A DNA stretch of 64,000 nt from positions 1 through 64,000 of the IMG/VR virus record IMGVR_UViG_3300024221_000006; one strand, given 5' to 3'. Source of the stretch: a virus. Below the pieces are notes generated by a model that ran no database searches, was not told the origin of the DNA, and saw only the letters and a list, made by a program, of their open reading frames with translations. Made by a program: the position numbers and the translations under genes. This document shows, in pieces, positions 34,372 through 43,110 of the stretch. Every line of letters begins with the position of its first letter. The first letter of the stretch is position 1.

Positions 34372-35451
34372 TTAAACTCGGTTAGGCTTTATTTTATATT
34401 TAAATTTACCTTGTGTAATAGAATATATTTGTAATTCGCTAGTTTTTCCAGGTAATTTCTTGTAATAGTGAAAAGCTACTATTTCATGATCTTTAGACTC
34501 TATAAAAAGGAATGGAGTAGGTATATCTCCTACTGCTGAAATTACATCGTCTTGTATTTCAGTAAATGTTCTAACGGAAGGCTCAGTCTCTATTATACTT
34601 TTAATTTTTTCTGCAGTTTTAGAGTCACTTAGCTTTCCTAATTCTACGTCATTAAATTTAATTACTAATGCGCCGTTATCTTTATCTCCAGGACCTATTT
34701 TAAAATCTCTTTCACTAGAAGAAAGGGCCTGAATATCTGTCTTAGTTAAATTTTGAATATGCTTAAATCTTTTTCCACCTACAGTTCCCCATTCATTTAT
34801 CCAACCTCCACCGGCAGCCATATCTTTACCATCTCCGTCCGGGTTGATTTCTTCAATATTATATTTTACTGCGTCATATAATGCCGTTAACTTCGGTACA
34901 TAAGTACTATTAATTCCCTGGTGTTTTGCACCTGTTCTCCAATTTTGTAACATGCCCTTTGACATTTGAGCTTCTTTTAACTCACATTTACCAAGGGGTG
35001 GTTTAATTGGTGACCACCTTTCATTATATAATTCTAAGTCAGTATCGGCCGCACCTCCACCTATTTTTATATTTTCTACAATATACGCTAGCATTATTTC
35101 TCCAGCACCAATTCCATTATCGTCTCTTCCAATATTAAACAATTCGTTTGCTTCGCTTTTATTTAACATTAAATATTGAAAAACTACTCCGAATGTATCG
35201 TCATCCATTTTAGAAAGCCATAACCTGCCATCAGGTTGTTGTTTAACATCCTGTGTTGAAGTAAACTTAACACCTTGCCATGGACACTTATTCTTTTTAA
35301 ATGTTCTATTAATTGAATTAAATAAATTCTGTTGGGCAGATTTACTTCCGGTCGTTGCAACTCCAATATAGGATTCTATAATTAACGCTTCATTTTCAGC
35401 GTTGGTTTTTGCAGCACTATGTAGTGCTCTTTCAAAATCGTACCTATCCAT
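34372..35451 (-). CDS. Hypothetical protein near internal-protein genes
   Basis: 359 residues, not recognised. It has an alpha-helical N-terminus and a mixed C-terminal domain from about 230 that ends in a basic strand pair (LQIYSITQGKFKYKIKPNRV). Near residues 19-28, ENEALIIESYI resembles the protease-site linkers, but there is no clear targeting peptide at the start. It overlaps the ligase-nucleotidyltransferase gene by 8 bases. A restriction-enzyme-like or packaged DNA-binding role would be guesswork. Confidence 0.45.
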   Translation of the reverse strand: MDRYDFERALHSAAKTNAENEALIIESYIGVATTGSKSAQQNLFNSINRTFKKNKCPWQGVKFTSTQDVKQQPDGRLWLSKMDDDTFGVVFQYLMLNKSEANELFNIGRDDNGIGAGEIMLAYIVENIKIGGGAADTDLELYNERWSPIKPPLGKCELKEAQMSKGMLQNWRTGAKHQGINSTYVPKLTALYDAVKYNIEEINPDGDGKDMAAGGGWINEWGTVGGKRFKHIQNLTKTDIQALSSSERDFKIGPGDKDNGALVIKFNDVELGKLSDSKTAEKIKSIIETEPSVRTFTEIQDDVISAVGDIPTPFLFIESKDHEIVAFHYYKKLPGKTSELQIYSITQGKFKYKIKPNRV

Positions 35452-37315
35452 TGTTTTCTAAAAATTGTTTAAATGTTAATAATGATTCAGCAACTTCATT
35501 TGATTCTGAAGTACCTACTGAATCTTCTAATTTTTTCTTAAGTTCGCCATACATTTTATGTAATGCTTTGGGTGTTGTTGACTTAAATAATCCTTCATCT
35601 CCGTCTAGCATTGCGTTTCTAACCTGAGTCGCTGAAATATTATTGTCTGTTCTTGGAATTTCAAATAATCCAAAATCACTCCTAACTCCAAGATCTTCTC
35701 TATAAGAATCTTTATTTACTTGGAATCCGTAAGTTTTCATTCTATCGCTTCCTGTTCCCCATAATACGGGTTCATAAGTTGGTCTCATTGCATTGAACAT
35801 TGTATCAATACCTCCGGTTGGAATTACAAAGATTTCTTTTAAAAATGGATATTGTTTTTGAACCGCCTTAAACATATCTAATTGTGTCTTCTCATCATAA
35901 GGTCTTTTAAATGCATCTTCCTTTTTCTTATTCTTTGCTTTTACTAATAAAACAACCACAGGATATCCATTTTCTTTGTGTATAGTTTCTAATACTTTAG
36001 CATGTCCAAGTGTAAATGGTTGGAATCTACCAACAAACATATTTACTAATTCTCCTCCTTGTTCAGGATGATCTACTTTAAGTGCTTCATTTAAATTAAC
36101 ACTTGTCTTTACTTTATTATGTAATATGAAATTATTAAAGTCGTATATGGAATTTTCATCGGTATTCTCTACAAATACTTTCTTATCTATAGTTTCTACT
36201 ATTTGATTTAAATGCTCTAACATTTCTGCATTTATGATATCGCTTTCCTTGCTTCTCTTTTTTCTAAAAGAACCTAAAGTTATTTTAAATAATTCTGCAA
36301 GTATTTCGTTTTCAACATAAGAAAGAGTGGTCTCGTTCTTAATGTATTTAGTATTTAGTTTAAAGGAATCTGAATCTGCAAAATCAGCTGATTCAAAGTT
36401 AACACCAATAAACTTAGCAGAGTGTTCTTTAACATACGTATTAAACATCACTGACATTAATTCAATATATCTCCAGTCTGCTGTTTCTTCATTTAGTTGA
36501 ATGTCTTTCATTTCAAATGTAGAAATAAATTCAATAAGACCAGCAATAGTAATTTGATACATGTGGCTTGATCTCTTATTTTCACTAACAGTTCTTGTAA
36601 AATCTTCTAATTTAAAAGATCTAGATTTTTTCTCATCAATAAAAGAAACTATTAATCCGTCAATTTCTACTTCAAAGTCTTCATTTAACGTAGGAGAAAC
36701 TGCATTTGGATTAAATGTCTTAATCATCTTTTGAGTGAAAGGTAATCTTGCATCTGTATTTGGATCATAATCAAATGCTTCAGAAAACTCCTTATCTGAC
36801 ATAGATAAAACACTTATTAATTCTTCTTTTTGCATTTGAGATAGCATACCATCAAACACAATGCTAGGTCCTTGAACCTCTAATATCTTTGCCCATTTAT
36901 TTAATATAATTGGATCGCTAATTGTTTTTCTAATCTTACCTGACTCATTCATAGTTTGAATGTGCGTAAGTATTAAATTGTTTTTAGGTAGTTTAGTATA
37001 TTTATATTCTGACACGTTTAATTCAGGTAAATATTCAAAACCAAATTTCCAATCATGTGGCATTTGTTCCTTTATACTAGGATCTAAACTTTGGATGTGC
37101 TTGACACCTGTTTCATATAAACCTACTATTGTTCTGTCTATCATGTTCATTCTAGAATCTCCAGATTTGTAATATTCAAATTTAGTCTGGTTTCTTCTAA
37201 CGTGAAATGAAGCTCCTTGTATTTTTTCAGTTACTAGAACCCTGCTATTCAACATATCTTGAAATGCATTGATATTAGTTTCCTGAAATACTTGTCTTAG
37301 TTTTTTAAGTGCCAT
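35444..37315 (-). CDS. Nucleic acid ligase-like + NMN adenylyltransferase-like fusion
   Basis: 623 residues. The N-terminal half has an RNA/DNA ligase-type adenylation core: VTEKIQGASFHVRR, candidate nucleophile Lys31, then FGFEYLPELN (about 91-100) and EVEIDGLIVSFIDEKKSRSFKLEDF (motifs IV and V, about 215-238). The C-terminal part is a nucleotidyltransferase with MFVGRFQPFTLGHAKVLE (426-443, HxGH-type T-L-G-H) and ISATQVRNAMLDGD, as in NMN adenylyltransferases. Between them is SVNLNE-A (405-411), a prohead-protease-like site, so the two enzymes may be separated in the head. The last residues TFKQFLENNG echo the targeting peptides. Confidence 0.6.
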   Translation of the reverse strand: MALKKLRQVFQETNINAFQDMLNSRVLVTEKIQGASFHVRRNQTKFEYYKSGDSRMNMIDRTIVGLYETGVKHIQSLDPSIKEQMPHDWKFGFEYLPELNVSEYKYTKLPKNNLILTHIQTMNESGKIRKTISDPIILNKWAKILEVQGPSIVFDGMLSQMQKEELISVLSMSDKEFSEAFDYDPNTDARLPFTQKMIKTFNPNAVSPTLNEDFEVEIDGLIVSFIDEKKSRSFKLEDFTRTVSENKRSSHMYQITIAGLIEFISTFEMKDIQLNEETADWRYIELMSVMFNTYVKEHSAKFIGVNFESADFADSDSFKLNTKYIKNETTLSYVENEILAELFKITLGSFRKKRSKESDIINAEMLEHLNQIVETIDKKVFVENTDENSIYDFNNFILHNKVKTSVNLNEALKVDHPEQGGELVNMFVGRFQPFTLGHAKVLETIHKENGYPVVVLLVKAKNKKKEDAFKRPYDEKTQLDMFKAVQKQYPFLKEIFVIPTGGIDTMFNAMRPTYEPVLWGTGSDRMKTYGFQVNKDSYREDLGVRSDFGLFEIPRTDNNISATQVRNAMLDGDEGLFKSTTPKALHKMYGELKKKLEDSVGTSESNEVAESLLTFKQFLENNG

Positions 37316-37325
37316 ATTATATTAT

Positions 37326-38696
37326 TTATCTTCCGTACTTTATGATTCCCATCAGCTGATTGATAGCAGCAAAAGTACCTGTTAGTTTCATAGTCTTTCC
37401 TTTATATACAAAAACTATTCCTTCAGTTGGTATGATAGATTCTACTCCTCCAATTCTATCTAATCTCTCTAGTTCTTTCATTACCTTTTCGATCTGAGTA
37501 ACGCTTCCATCTTTTTTGATCTTTTCAGATTCTGATCTAATTTGATTATGTAGTCTTTGCATCTCTTTGTCTGGATTTGCAGCTACAAAATTAGAAGCAT
37601 TCATAAGAATTATAGACCCTAGTTCTAAAAATAAATCTTCAAACGGTCTAATGTTTTCTTTATATTTCTTTTTAACATCTTCTTTGTCAAATTTCTTAAC
37701 AGAAGCAGCTTCATCTTTTCCTATCTCCTTTGCAAGTGATCTCATATTTAAAGACTTTTTATCTCCATAAGCCCATCTTAATAATAAACCTTCCTTATAG
37801 TCTTGTTGTAAATCTGGGAAATTTGCATCTATTGTTTCTCTCCACCACATTTCATGATATCTAGAAACTTCGTCACCGTCTGTTAAGTTATAACGATCTC
37901 TTAATTTTTCAATCTGCTTTATAAATTTAGCTTGATTTTTATCAAAATTAATATCTTTACCTAGTTTTAAAATCTGAGGAGGAATTATTGTAAATGTCTT
38001 TTGAACATCGGCATCTACTTCCTTTAAAGCTTTGACTAATTCTCCTGCTATTTTTCTAGATCCTGTAATATTACCATTCCCATCAGTTTCTTGAATATCG
38101 TGAAATTGAAGAACATCTCTTTCGTAATAGATTACATTTGGGTTTTTAGAATAGATTAATTCTATATTTATAAAATCTTTACCGTCATTAAATATGGACT
38201 GATCTTTAATTTTTGGAAGAGCTTCATTTAGATCTTTAGCTGCAAACACGTATGTTTCTCGCACTAAAGGTACCTCATGCTTTTCAAACATTTCTATAAT
38301 ACCGTCTAAATCAACGGGACTAATTAATTGACCTTTATTTCTAGAAAACATCGTAACTCCGTTTTTTACGGTTGCTAATAGATTTTGACCGTCTGTTTTT
38401 TCAGTGGCTACCTCTTCAAAGTTTAATTCTCCTTGAAGACCGGACGTTACGATCTTTTTAAAATCTGCGAATGTTAAATCTTTTTCATCGAAAGGATGAG
38501 ACATGTGACCAGCTGCACCGCCTTCTAAGATTAATTCTTCTTTAAGTGTATTGTATTTTTCAACGATATATTCGTCAAATGATAAAACTTTACTCTTATT
38601 TTCACTCATATAATGTGCAACATATTCCTCTCTGGTCATGCCTTGTGCATCTGCGTGATGTTGAATAAAATCTACAAAGTTGTTATTTAGTTCCAT
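37326..38696 (-). CDS. ATP-dependent nucleic acid ligase-like protein with N-terminal processing-like sites
   Basis: 456 residues. Adenylation motif I is ATEKTDGQNLLATV (Lys100), and near the C-terminus are TEGIVFVYKGKTMKLTGTF (motifs IV/V), so it is a nucleotidyltransferase-fold ligase or tRNA/RNA repair enzyme of an unfamiliar type. Before the catalytic core, residues 36-59 read KVLSFDEYIVE and then EELILE-G, which resemble the targeting peptide and processing site of neighbouring genes. The core after the cut would start GGAAGHMSHPFD. It is adjacent to a second ligase-like gene. Substrate is unknown. Confidence 0.58.
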   Translation of the reverse strand: MELNNNFVDFIQHHADAQGMTREEYVAHYMSENKSKVLSFDEYIVEKYNTLKEELILEGGAAGHMSHPFDEKDLTFADFKKIVTSGLQGELNFEEVATEKTDGQNLLATVKNGVTMFSRNKGQLISPVDLDGIIEMFEKHEVPLVRETYVFAAKDLNEALPKIKDQSIFNDGKDFINIELIYSKNPNVIYYERDVLQFHDIQETDGNGNITGSRKIAGELVKALKEVDADVQKTFTIIPPQILKLGKDINFDKNQAKFIKQIEKLRDRYNLTDGDEVSRYHEMWWRETIDANFPDLQQDYKEGLLLRWAYGDKKSLNMRSLAKEIGKDEAASVKKFDKEDVKKKYKENIRPFEDLFLELGSIILMNASNFVAANPDKEMQRLHNQIRSESEKIKKDGSVTQIEKVMKELERLDRIGGVESIIPTEGIVFVYKGKTMKLTGTFAAINQLMGIIKYGR

Positions 38697-38715
38697 GTAT
38701 ATAGCTAATATAATT

Positions 38716-38745
38716 AAAAAACTTGACCCGGAAAAATCCAGGTCA
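38716..38745 (-). terminator. Rho-independent terminator
   Basis: Minus strand TGACCTGG-ATTTTT-CCGGGTCA (one G-T pair) followed by AGTTTTTT. It ends the monocistronic late transcript of the 708-residue gene. Confidence 0.8.
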
Positions 38746-38763
38746 GTTTATTTTTATTTTTTA

Positions 38764-40890
38764 TTATAAATATCTATCGATAAATTCTTCTTTGCTACCA
38801 ACAAATGATCTAGTCTTTGGGCCGAAAAGAACAATCTCAGCACCTTCTGATTTAAGCCAATCTGCAACTTTTTGAGCTTTTTTCTTATCAGCTGATAACC
38901 ATACTGTGTCAAATTCAGGACCATGAGACCTTTGCATTACAATACCTCCTTTTTCATTTGTAAATTTAAACTTATCTCCAAGAGCAACACTTACTTTAAT
39001 ATTTTTATCAAAATTCTTTTTATGATTCTTAAAAGAATATGCTAAAGCACCTGAGTAACTTTTAGTGTCAGTTGTAAATTCATCTAAAGATGTAGTAGTA
39101 CCTTCATAAATATTTGATTCAAATGCTGGAACTAATCCAGTTTCTCCGTAGATATCTGCCATCATCCATTTTTTAGAACCTTCATCCCATAAATAAACGA
39201 ATTCTGCACCACCTTCGTAATTTGCATCTTTAATATATTTGTTAATATTCTTAACATTACCTTTCATCAGATTAACATCTCCGCCATAGAAATTAATTTT
39301 CTTAACGTCTTTATCTAAACCTGAATTATCTCCATTTTTAAGAACAAAATCTACATTTTTACCACTTTTAAAGGTTGATTTAATAATAGGCAACATGTTT
39401 TCAGGATATGAATCATAGTGAGTATATACTGAAGTAATATTTCCTTTCTTGTCTATTTTACCAAATTGACCTCTAGTTCCTTCATTAATTACATAATTGA
39501 TTACTTCGTTAAATTTAGATTCTTTTAAAGAAATTTCTTCTTCAGTTAATTGAAACTTAACTGATTCTTCTACTGCGTTAAATCCTGCTAATAATTTTTC
39601 AGCAAGTTTAGATTCACCAATAGATTCTAAATATAGAGCAGTGCCTTCAGCAACTCCAATACCTGACCATCCGGCAGCATTTGAAATTCTAGAATAATAC
39701 TCATCTAATATCTGTGATATTTTCTTTGCTCCTACTATAATAGCTTGTTTACCAAGAGTTAAAGGATTAACAGTAACACTTCCTAATCTTCCTTTGATAA
39801 TTTTTTCAGTAGCTGTTCTTTCTCTATGGAAATTAGCATCAGTTAATGCTTCAGCGTAAATATATTTAATAGCTCCTAAGTGAGAAATTTTATCAGCTGT
39901 TAAGCTTCCTAGTTCTGCAAATATTTTATTGTATTGAGTTAATACTTTCTTTGCATCTCTTTTATATTTAATATCTAAGGCCTCATTCATTAATGATTCT
40001 CCTAATCCCCAGTAATTTGCGTGATCGTATTCAACTGGGAATATACCTAAATCACCTTCATCACCTTCTTCACTTTTAACAATTTTAGCAAGATAGTAAT
40101 CTCCCTTTGCAGTATCTTCATATCCGTATGAATCTGCATCTGATCCCATTTCTTTTTTAAATTGCTTTGATATCTTTCTCCAATTATCGATAGCGATTAT
40201 TTCAACTTCGCTTCCAATTGAATTTTCAGTAGTATCTCCTACTTTAAATTTAGCTTTTTCAGTAACTAAAGATTCTGAAAATTCTTCAATATGTTCCATA
40301 TCGATTTCATCTTCTCCCTTTAATTCTTTTTGTACTTCTTTAGACTTTACTAATTTTGAAAGATCTTTCATAGTGATTTCTCCATCAATGAAGTCAGCTA
40401 GTATATAGTATTGATTAGAAGAATATCCTTCACTGTCTCTAAAATCACCAATTTCTTCAATTGCTGCTTTAGTAACGGTCTTAGCTTCAGTAACTAAAGA
40501 TTCGCTTAATGAATTTCTTAGACCACAGTGTACGCATTCTACCGTTCCGTCCTTGTCAATTTGCTTATATAAATGTCCTTTTTTATTAGTACACTTTGGT
40601 TCGTCTGATTCAGTAACTTCTTCTGATGCAGTAACATCTTCTACCTCTACTTCTATTTCAGCTATTTCTTCTTCTGAAACATCTCCAAATATTTTTGAGA
40701 TAATTGATTCTTTCTGATCTTCTTCTAAACCTTCGAAAGAAGTTAATCCTAATTCATCTAGAATAGCAGCTATTTTACCAACTGATTCTTGTCTTTTTAA
40801 ATTGTTTTCTTCTCTAAGTTTACTAACAGATTCCTGTTTTCTAATCTCTGTAAACGATTTAAATGAAGAAATTTTATTAACTTGTGCCAT
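38764..40890 (-). CDS. Putative internal head polyprotein with zinc ribbon, 708 residues
   Basis: Begins MAQVNKISSFKSFTEIRKQE, resembling the targeting peptides. Residues 100-122 hold a Cys/His cluster (Cys100, His106, Cys119, Cys122) like a zinc ribbon. Processing-like linkers are ESLVTE-A (130-136), ESLVTE-K (206-212), ESLMNE-A (298-304), VINE-G (467-471) and NIYE-G (593-597). The first two linkers are nearly identical, indicating module duplication or constraint. The piece 471-590 (starting GTRGQFGKIDKKGN) is a compact domain. It has its own late promoter and terminator, so it is probably abundant. No enzymatic family was recognised. Confidence 0.58.
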   Translation of the reverse strand: MAQVNKISSFKSFTEIRKQESVSKLREENNLKRQESVGKIAAILDELGLTSFEGLEEDQKESIISKIFGDVSEEEIAEIEVEVEDVTASEEVTESDEPKCTNKKGHLYKQIDKDGTVECVHCGLRNSLSESLVTEAKTVTKAAIEEIGDFRDSEGYSSNQYYILADFIDGEITMKDLSKLVKSKEVQKELKGEDEIDMEHIEEFSESLVTEKAKFKVGDTTENSIGSEVEIIAIDNWRKISKQFKKEMGSDADSYGYEDTAKGDYYLAKIVKSEEGDEGDLGIFPVEYDHANYWGLGESLMNEALDIKYKRDAKKVLTQYNKIFAELGSLTADKISHLGAIKYIYAEALTDANFHRERTATEKIIKGRLGSVTVNPLTLGKQAIIVGAKKISQILDEYYSRISNAAGWSGIGVAEGTALYLESIGESKLAEKLLAGFNAVEESVKFQLTEEEISLKESKFNEVINYVINEGTRGQFGKIDKKGNITSVYTHYDSYPENMLPIIKSTFKSGKNVDFVLKNGDNSGLDKDVKKINFYGGDVNLMKGNVKNINKYIKDANYEGGAEFVYLWDEGSKKWMMADIYGETGLVPAFESNIYEGTTTSLDEFTTDTKSYSGALAYSFKNHKKNFDKNIKVSVALGDKFKFTNEKGGIVMQRSHGPEFDTVWLSADKKKAQKVADWLKSEGAEIVLFGPKTRSFVGSKEEFIDRYL

Positions 40891-40923
40891 TTTTTAATGT
40901 TTATTTAATTTAGTTTCGTTATT

Positions 40924-42432
40924 CTATATATCTCCGTCAAATTTGACTTTCTTAATACTATACTCAAATTTCTCTTGTTTATAAATTTTCTGCCTCGCCT
41001 TACTATGTTTATATAAATAGTTATCCCATTCGTCAGTTCTAATGTCATCCACAAAATCGACAATTAATACAGCTTCTTTAGACTCATGCTGCCTTAGACC
41101 TCTACCAATTGACTGCCTGATGATCACCTCGGACTTAAATGACTCTGTAAAGAATATATTGTGTATTTTCTTAATGGAAATTCCAGTAGAAAATGTACCA
41201 TAACTCGCTACAATAACTACTTCATCTCCTGCTTCCATTTTCTTTTTATATTCTTCTCTAATATCTTTATCTGTTCCTCCATCTACATAAAAAACTCTTT
41301 TATCTGAGTTTTGGCGGAGCTGTTCGTATATTTTTTTACCATGTTCTATTCTATGAAACAGAACTAGAGAGTTCCTAGGGACCTTGCCAACAACATTACA
41401 TATAAAATTAAGTCTACCAAAAGAATTAATAATATAATTTTGTTCCAGTTGAAAAACATCCTTCCTATCATACTTATTAAATGCTAATTCTTCAAATGCT
41501 TTTTTGGCGGAATCAGGTGCGTAATTCATTTCAATTACTTTTACTTTACATTTAGCGATGTGACCCTGACTCTGTAAAAATGCAGCCTTAACTTCGCTAA
41601 TTACAGGACCCGTTTGACTCATTAGTGTTAACTTGTCTAAAGATCCATCTTTAGGAATTGTACCCGATAAACCATATTTATATTGTGCACTTGTACATTT
41701 TTGTAATATAGTCTTAATAGAATTAGATTTCGCTTTATGAGTTTCATCTACAATAACAGCATCGAACTGTTGAAAATATTCTTTAGGCTTTTTAACTAAG
41801 GACTGATATGTACCTATCACTACATTCCTGTCTGACTTTATTTTCTGGCCGGCATATATCTGTTGTATCTTTAGTTTTATTCTATTCTTATTATTGTATT
41901 CGTGGAAATCTTCATGGGCCTGAACAACTAGAGAAACATTAGGAACTATAAATAATATCTTTTCGGCCTTTTCTTTTTCTAACATATACGCCACTGTTAA
42001 AAAACTAATAAGTGTTTTCCCAGCGGAAGTTGCTAATTCAGCTAAACATCTCCTAAACTTTAGGATATTAAATGCTGTTTCTATTTGATAATCCCTTGGA
42101 ACAAATTTACTACCCTCAAAAAATTCTAAAGCCCATGCTTCAAATGATTCTGCACCTATGTTTCTATCAAATAGTCTTTGAATTCCATTAAGTTTAAGAT
42201 CAAACTTATATTCCTTGCAAATGAGCATAACGTATCTCCAAAGACCGGCGGGAATCCACTTATCGTCTTTGATGTATGAAACATATCCGTCCCATATTCC
42301 TTTCTTGACTAAAGGATTAAATCTCCAACTATCAATTCTTTTAGTTAAAGATATTTTAATCTGCTCTAGTTCAAGTTCCTCTGCTTCATCAATTCGTAAG
42401 AATTGATTATCATCTGTTAGAGTTAAAATCAA
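40924..42432 (-). CDS. uvsW: UvsW recombination helicase (SF2)
   Basis: 502 residues, the size of T4 UvsW. It reverses forks, unwinds R-loops and D-loops and shuts off origin replication late in infection. Motifs: PRDYQIETAFNIL (about 112-124), Walker A LATSAGKTLIS (about 136-146), DETHKA (motif II, about 230), GLSGTIPKD (motif III) and RQSIGRGLRQHE (motif VI, about 439-450). It follows uvsY with a 17-base gap. Confidence 0.92.
   Translation of the reverse strand: MILTLTDDNQFLRIDEAEELELEQIKISLTKRIDSWRFNPLVKKGIWDGYVSYIKDDKWIPAGLWRYVMLICKEYKFDLKLNGIQRLFDRNIGAESFEAWALEFFEGSKFVPRDYQIETAFNILKFRRCLAELATSAGKTLISFLTVAYMLEKEKAEKILFIVPNVSLVVQAHEDFHEYNNKNRIKLKIQQIYAGQKIKSDRNVVIGTYQSLVKKPKEYFQQFDAVIVDETHKAKSNSIKTILQKCTSAQYKYGLSGTIPKDGSLDKLTLMSQTGPVISEVKAAFLQSQGHIAKCKVKVIEMNYAPDSAKKAFEELAFNKYDRKDVFQLEQNYIINSFGRLNFICNVVGKVPRNSLVLFHRIEHGKKIYEQLRQNSDKRVFYVDGGTDKDIREEYKKKMEAGDEVVIVASYGTFSTGISIKKIHNIFFTESFKSEVIIRQSIGRGLRQHESKEAVLIVDFVDDIRTDEWDNYLYKHSKARQKIYKQEKFEYSIKKVKFDGDI
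40925..40933 (-). promoter_or_regulatory. Putative late promoter element AGATATATA
   Basis: AGATATATA overlapping the uvsW stop codon (TAG), 34 bases before the ATG of the 708-residue gene. Confidence 0.6.
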
Positions 42433-42449
42433 TTTTCATTTAACTTTTT

Positions 42450-42887
42450 TTACAGTCTCGAAATATCAAGGCGATTCTTTATTGCAAAGCCCATATTGTC
42501 GAGAGTTTTTACTGAGCCTTCAATAAAGGCCTTTTGGCTTTCAAGTAAATCCAAAATCTGTTTATCATCTGAAAGATCTGCGTCGATAAAACGTTCTCTT
42601 TGTTTATCCGTTATCTTATAATCAAACTTATAATATTCAATCCATTTCTGTTTATATAACTTGTCTACTGTTCCCTTCTGTGTTCTAATTTTACCAGCGA
42701 TAGTTGCTAAATTTTCAACTAATATTTGCCTATAACTTAATGTATATGCACTAACATCTTCTAGGTTAATACCTTCTTTTAAGTTTGCAGTAAGTTCTTT
42801 AATCTTTAAAGTCCATTCTGATCTTTGGTTTGCTAAATATTCGTCTAATTGTACAATCTTAGATTTGTTAGTTGATTGTTCTGTCAT
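42450..42887 (-). CDS. uvsY: UvsY recombination mediator
   Basis: 145 residues (T4 UvsY is 137). All-helical. The C-terminal segment YYKFDYKITDKQRERFIDADLSDDK...VKTLDNMGFAIKNRLDISRL aligns with the end of T4 UvsY, including the conserved GFAIK block. It loads UvsX on gp32-covered DNA. Its position just before uvsW matches T4, where uvsY and uvsW are neighbours. Confidence 0.75.
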   Translation of the reverse strand: MTEQSTNKSKIVQLDEYLANQRSEWTLKIKELTANLKEGINLEDVSAYTLSYRQILVENLATIAGKIRTQKGTVDKLYKQKWIEYYKFDYKITDKQRERFIDADLSDDKQILDLLESQKAFIEGSVKTLDNMGFAIKNRLDISRL

Positions 42888-42897
42888 GTGGTGTTTT

Positions 42898-43110
42898 TTA
42901 GAATAATGAGTTATTATTAGTATTCTTCTTAATATAAACTTGACTCTTAAATTTCTTTTTGTATTTAGGAGTTATTTTAATTTCTTTTTCAGCGTGTGAT
43001 AAATCGGCTGCTGCAAACCCAATAATCATTTTTAGATTTTTGTGTCTTTTTCCATCTTCTTCGAATTGATCTAATTCGTCATTTACCATTTGTACGTAAT
43101 CGTCTATCAT
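42898..43110 (-). CDS. Small protein with clamp-binding-like C-terminus
   Basis: 70 residues, unknown. Acidic first half, then a very basic stretch (YKKKFKSQVYIKK) and the end NTNNNSLF. The terminal SLF is the same as in the polymerase C-part and the glucosyltransferase, suggesting attachment to the sliding clamp. It overlaps the primase gene start by 4 bases. Confidence 0.5.
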   Translation of the reverse strand: MIDDYVQMVNDELDQFEEDGKRHKNLKMIIGFAAADLSHAEKEIKITPKYKKKFKSQVYIKKNTNNNSLF

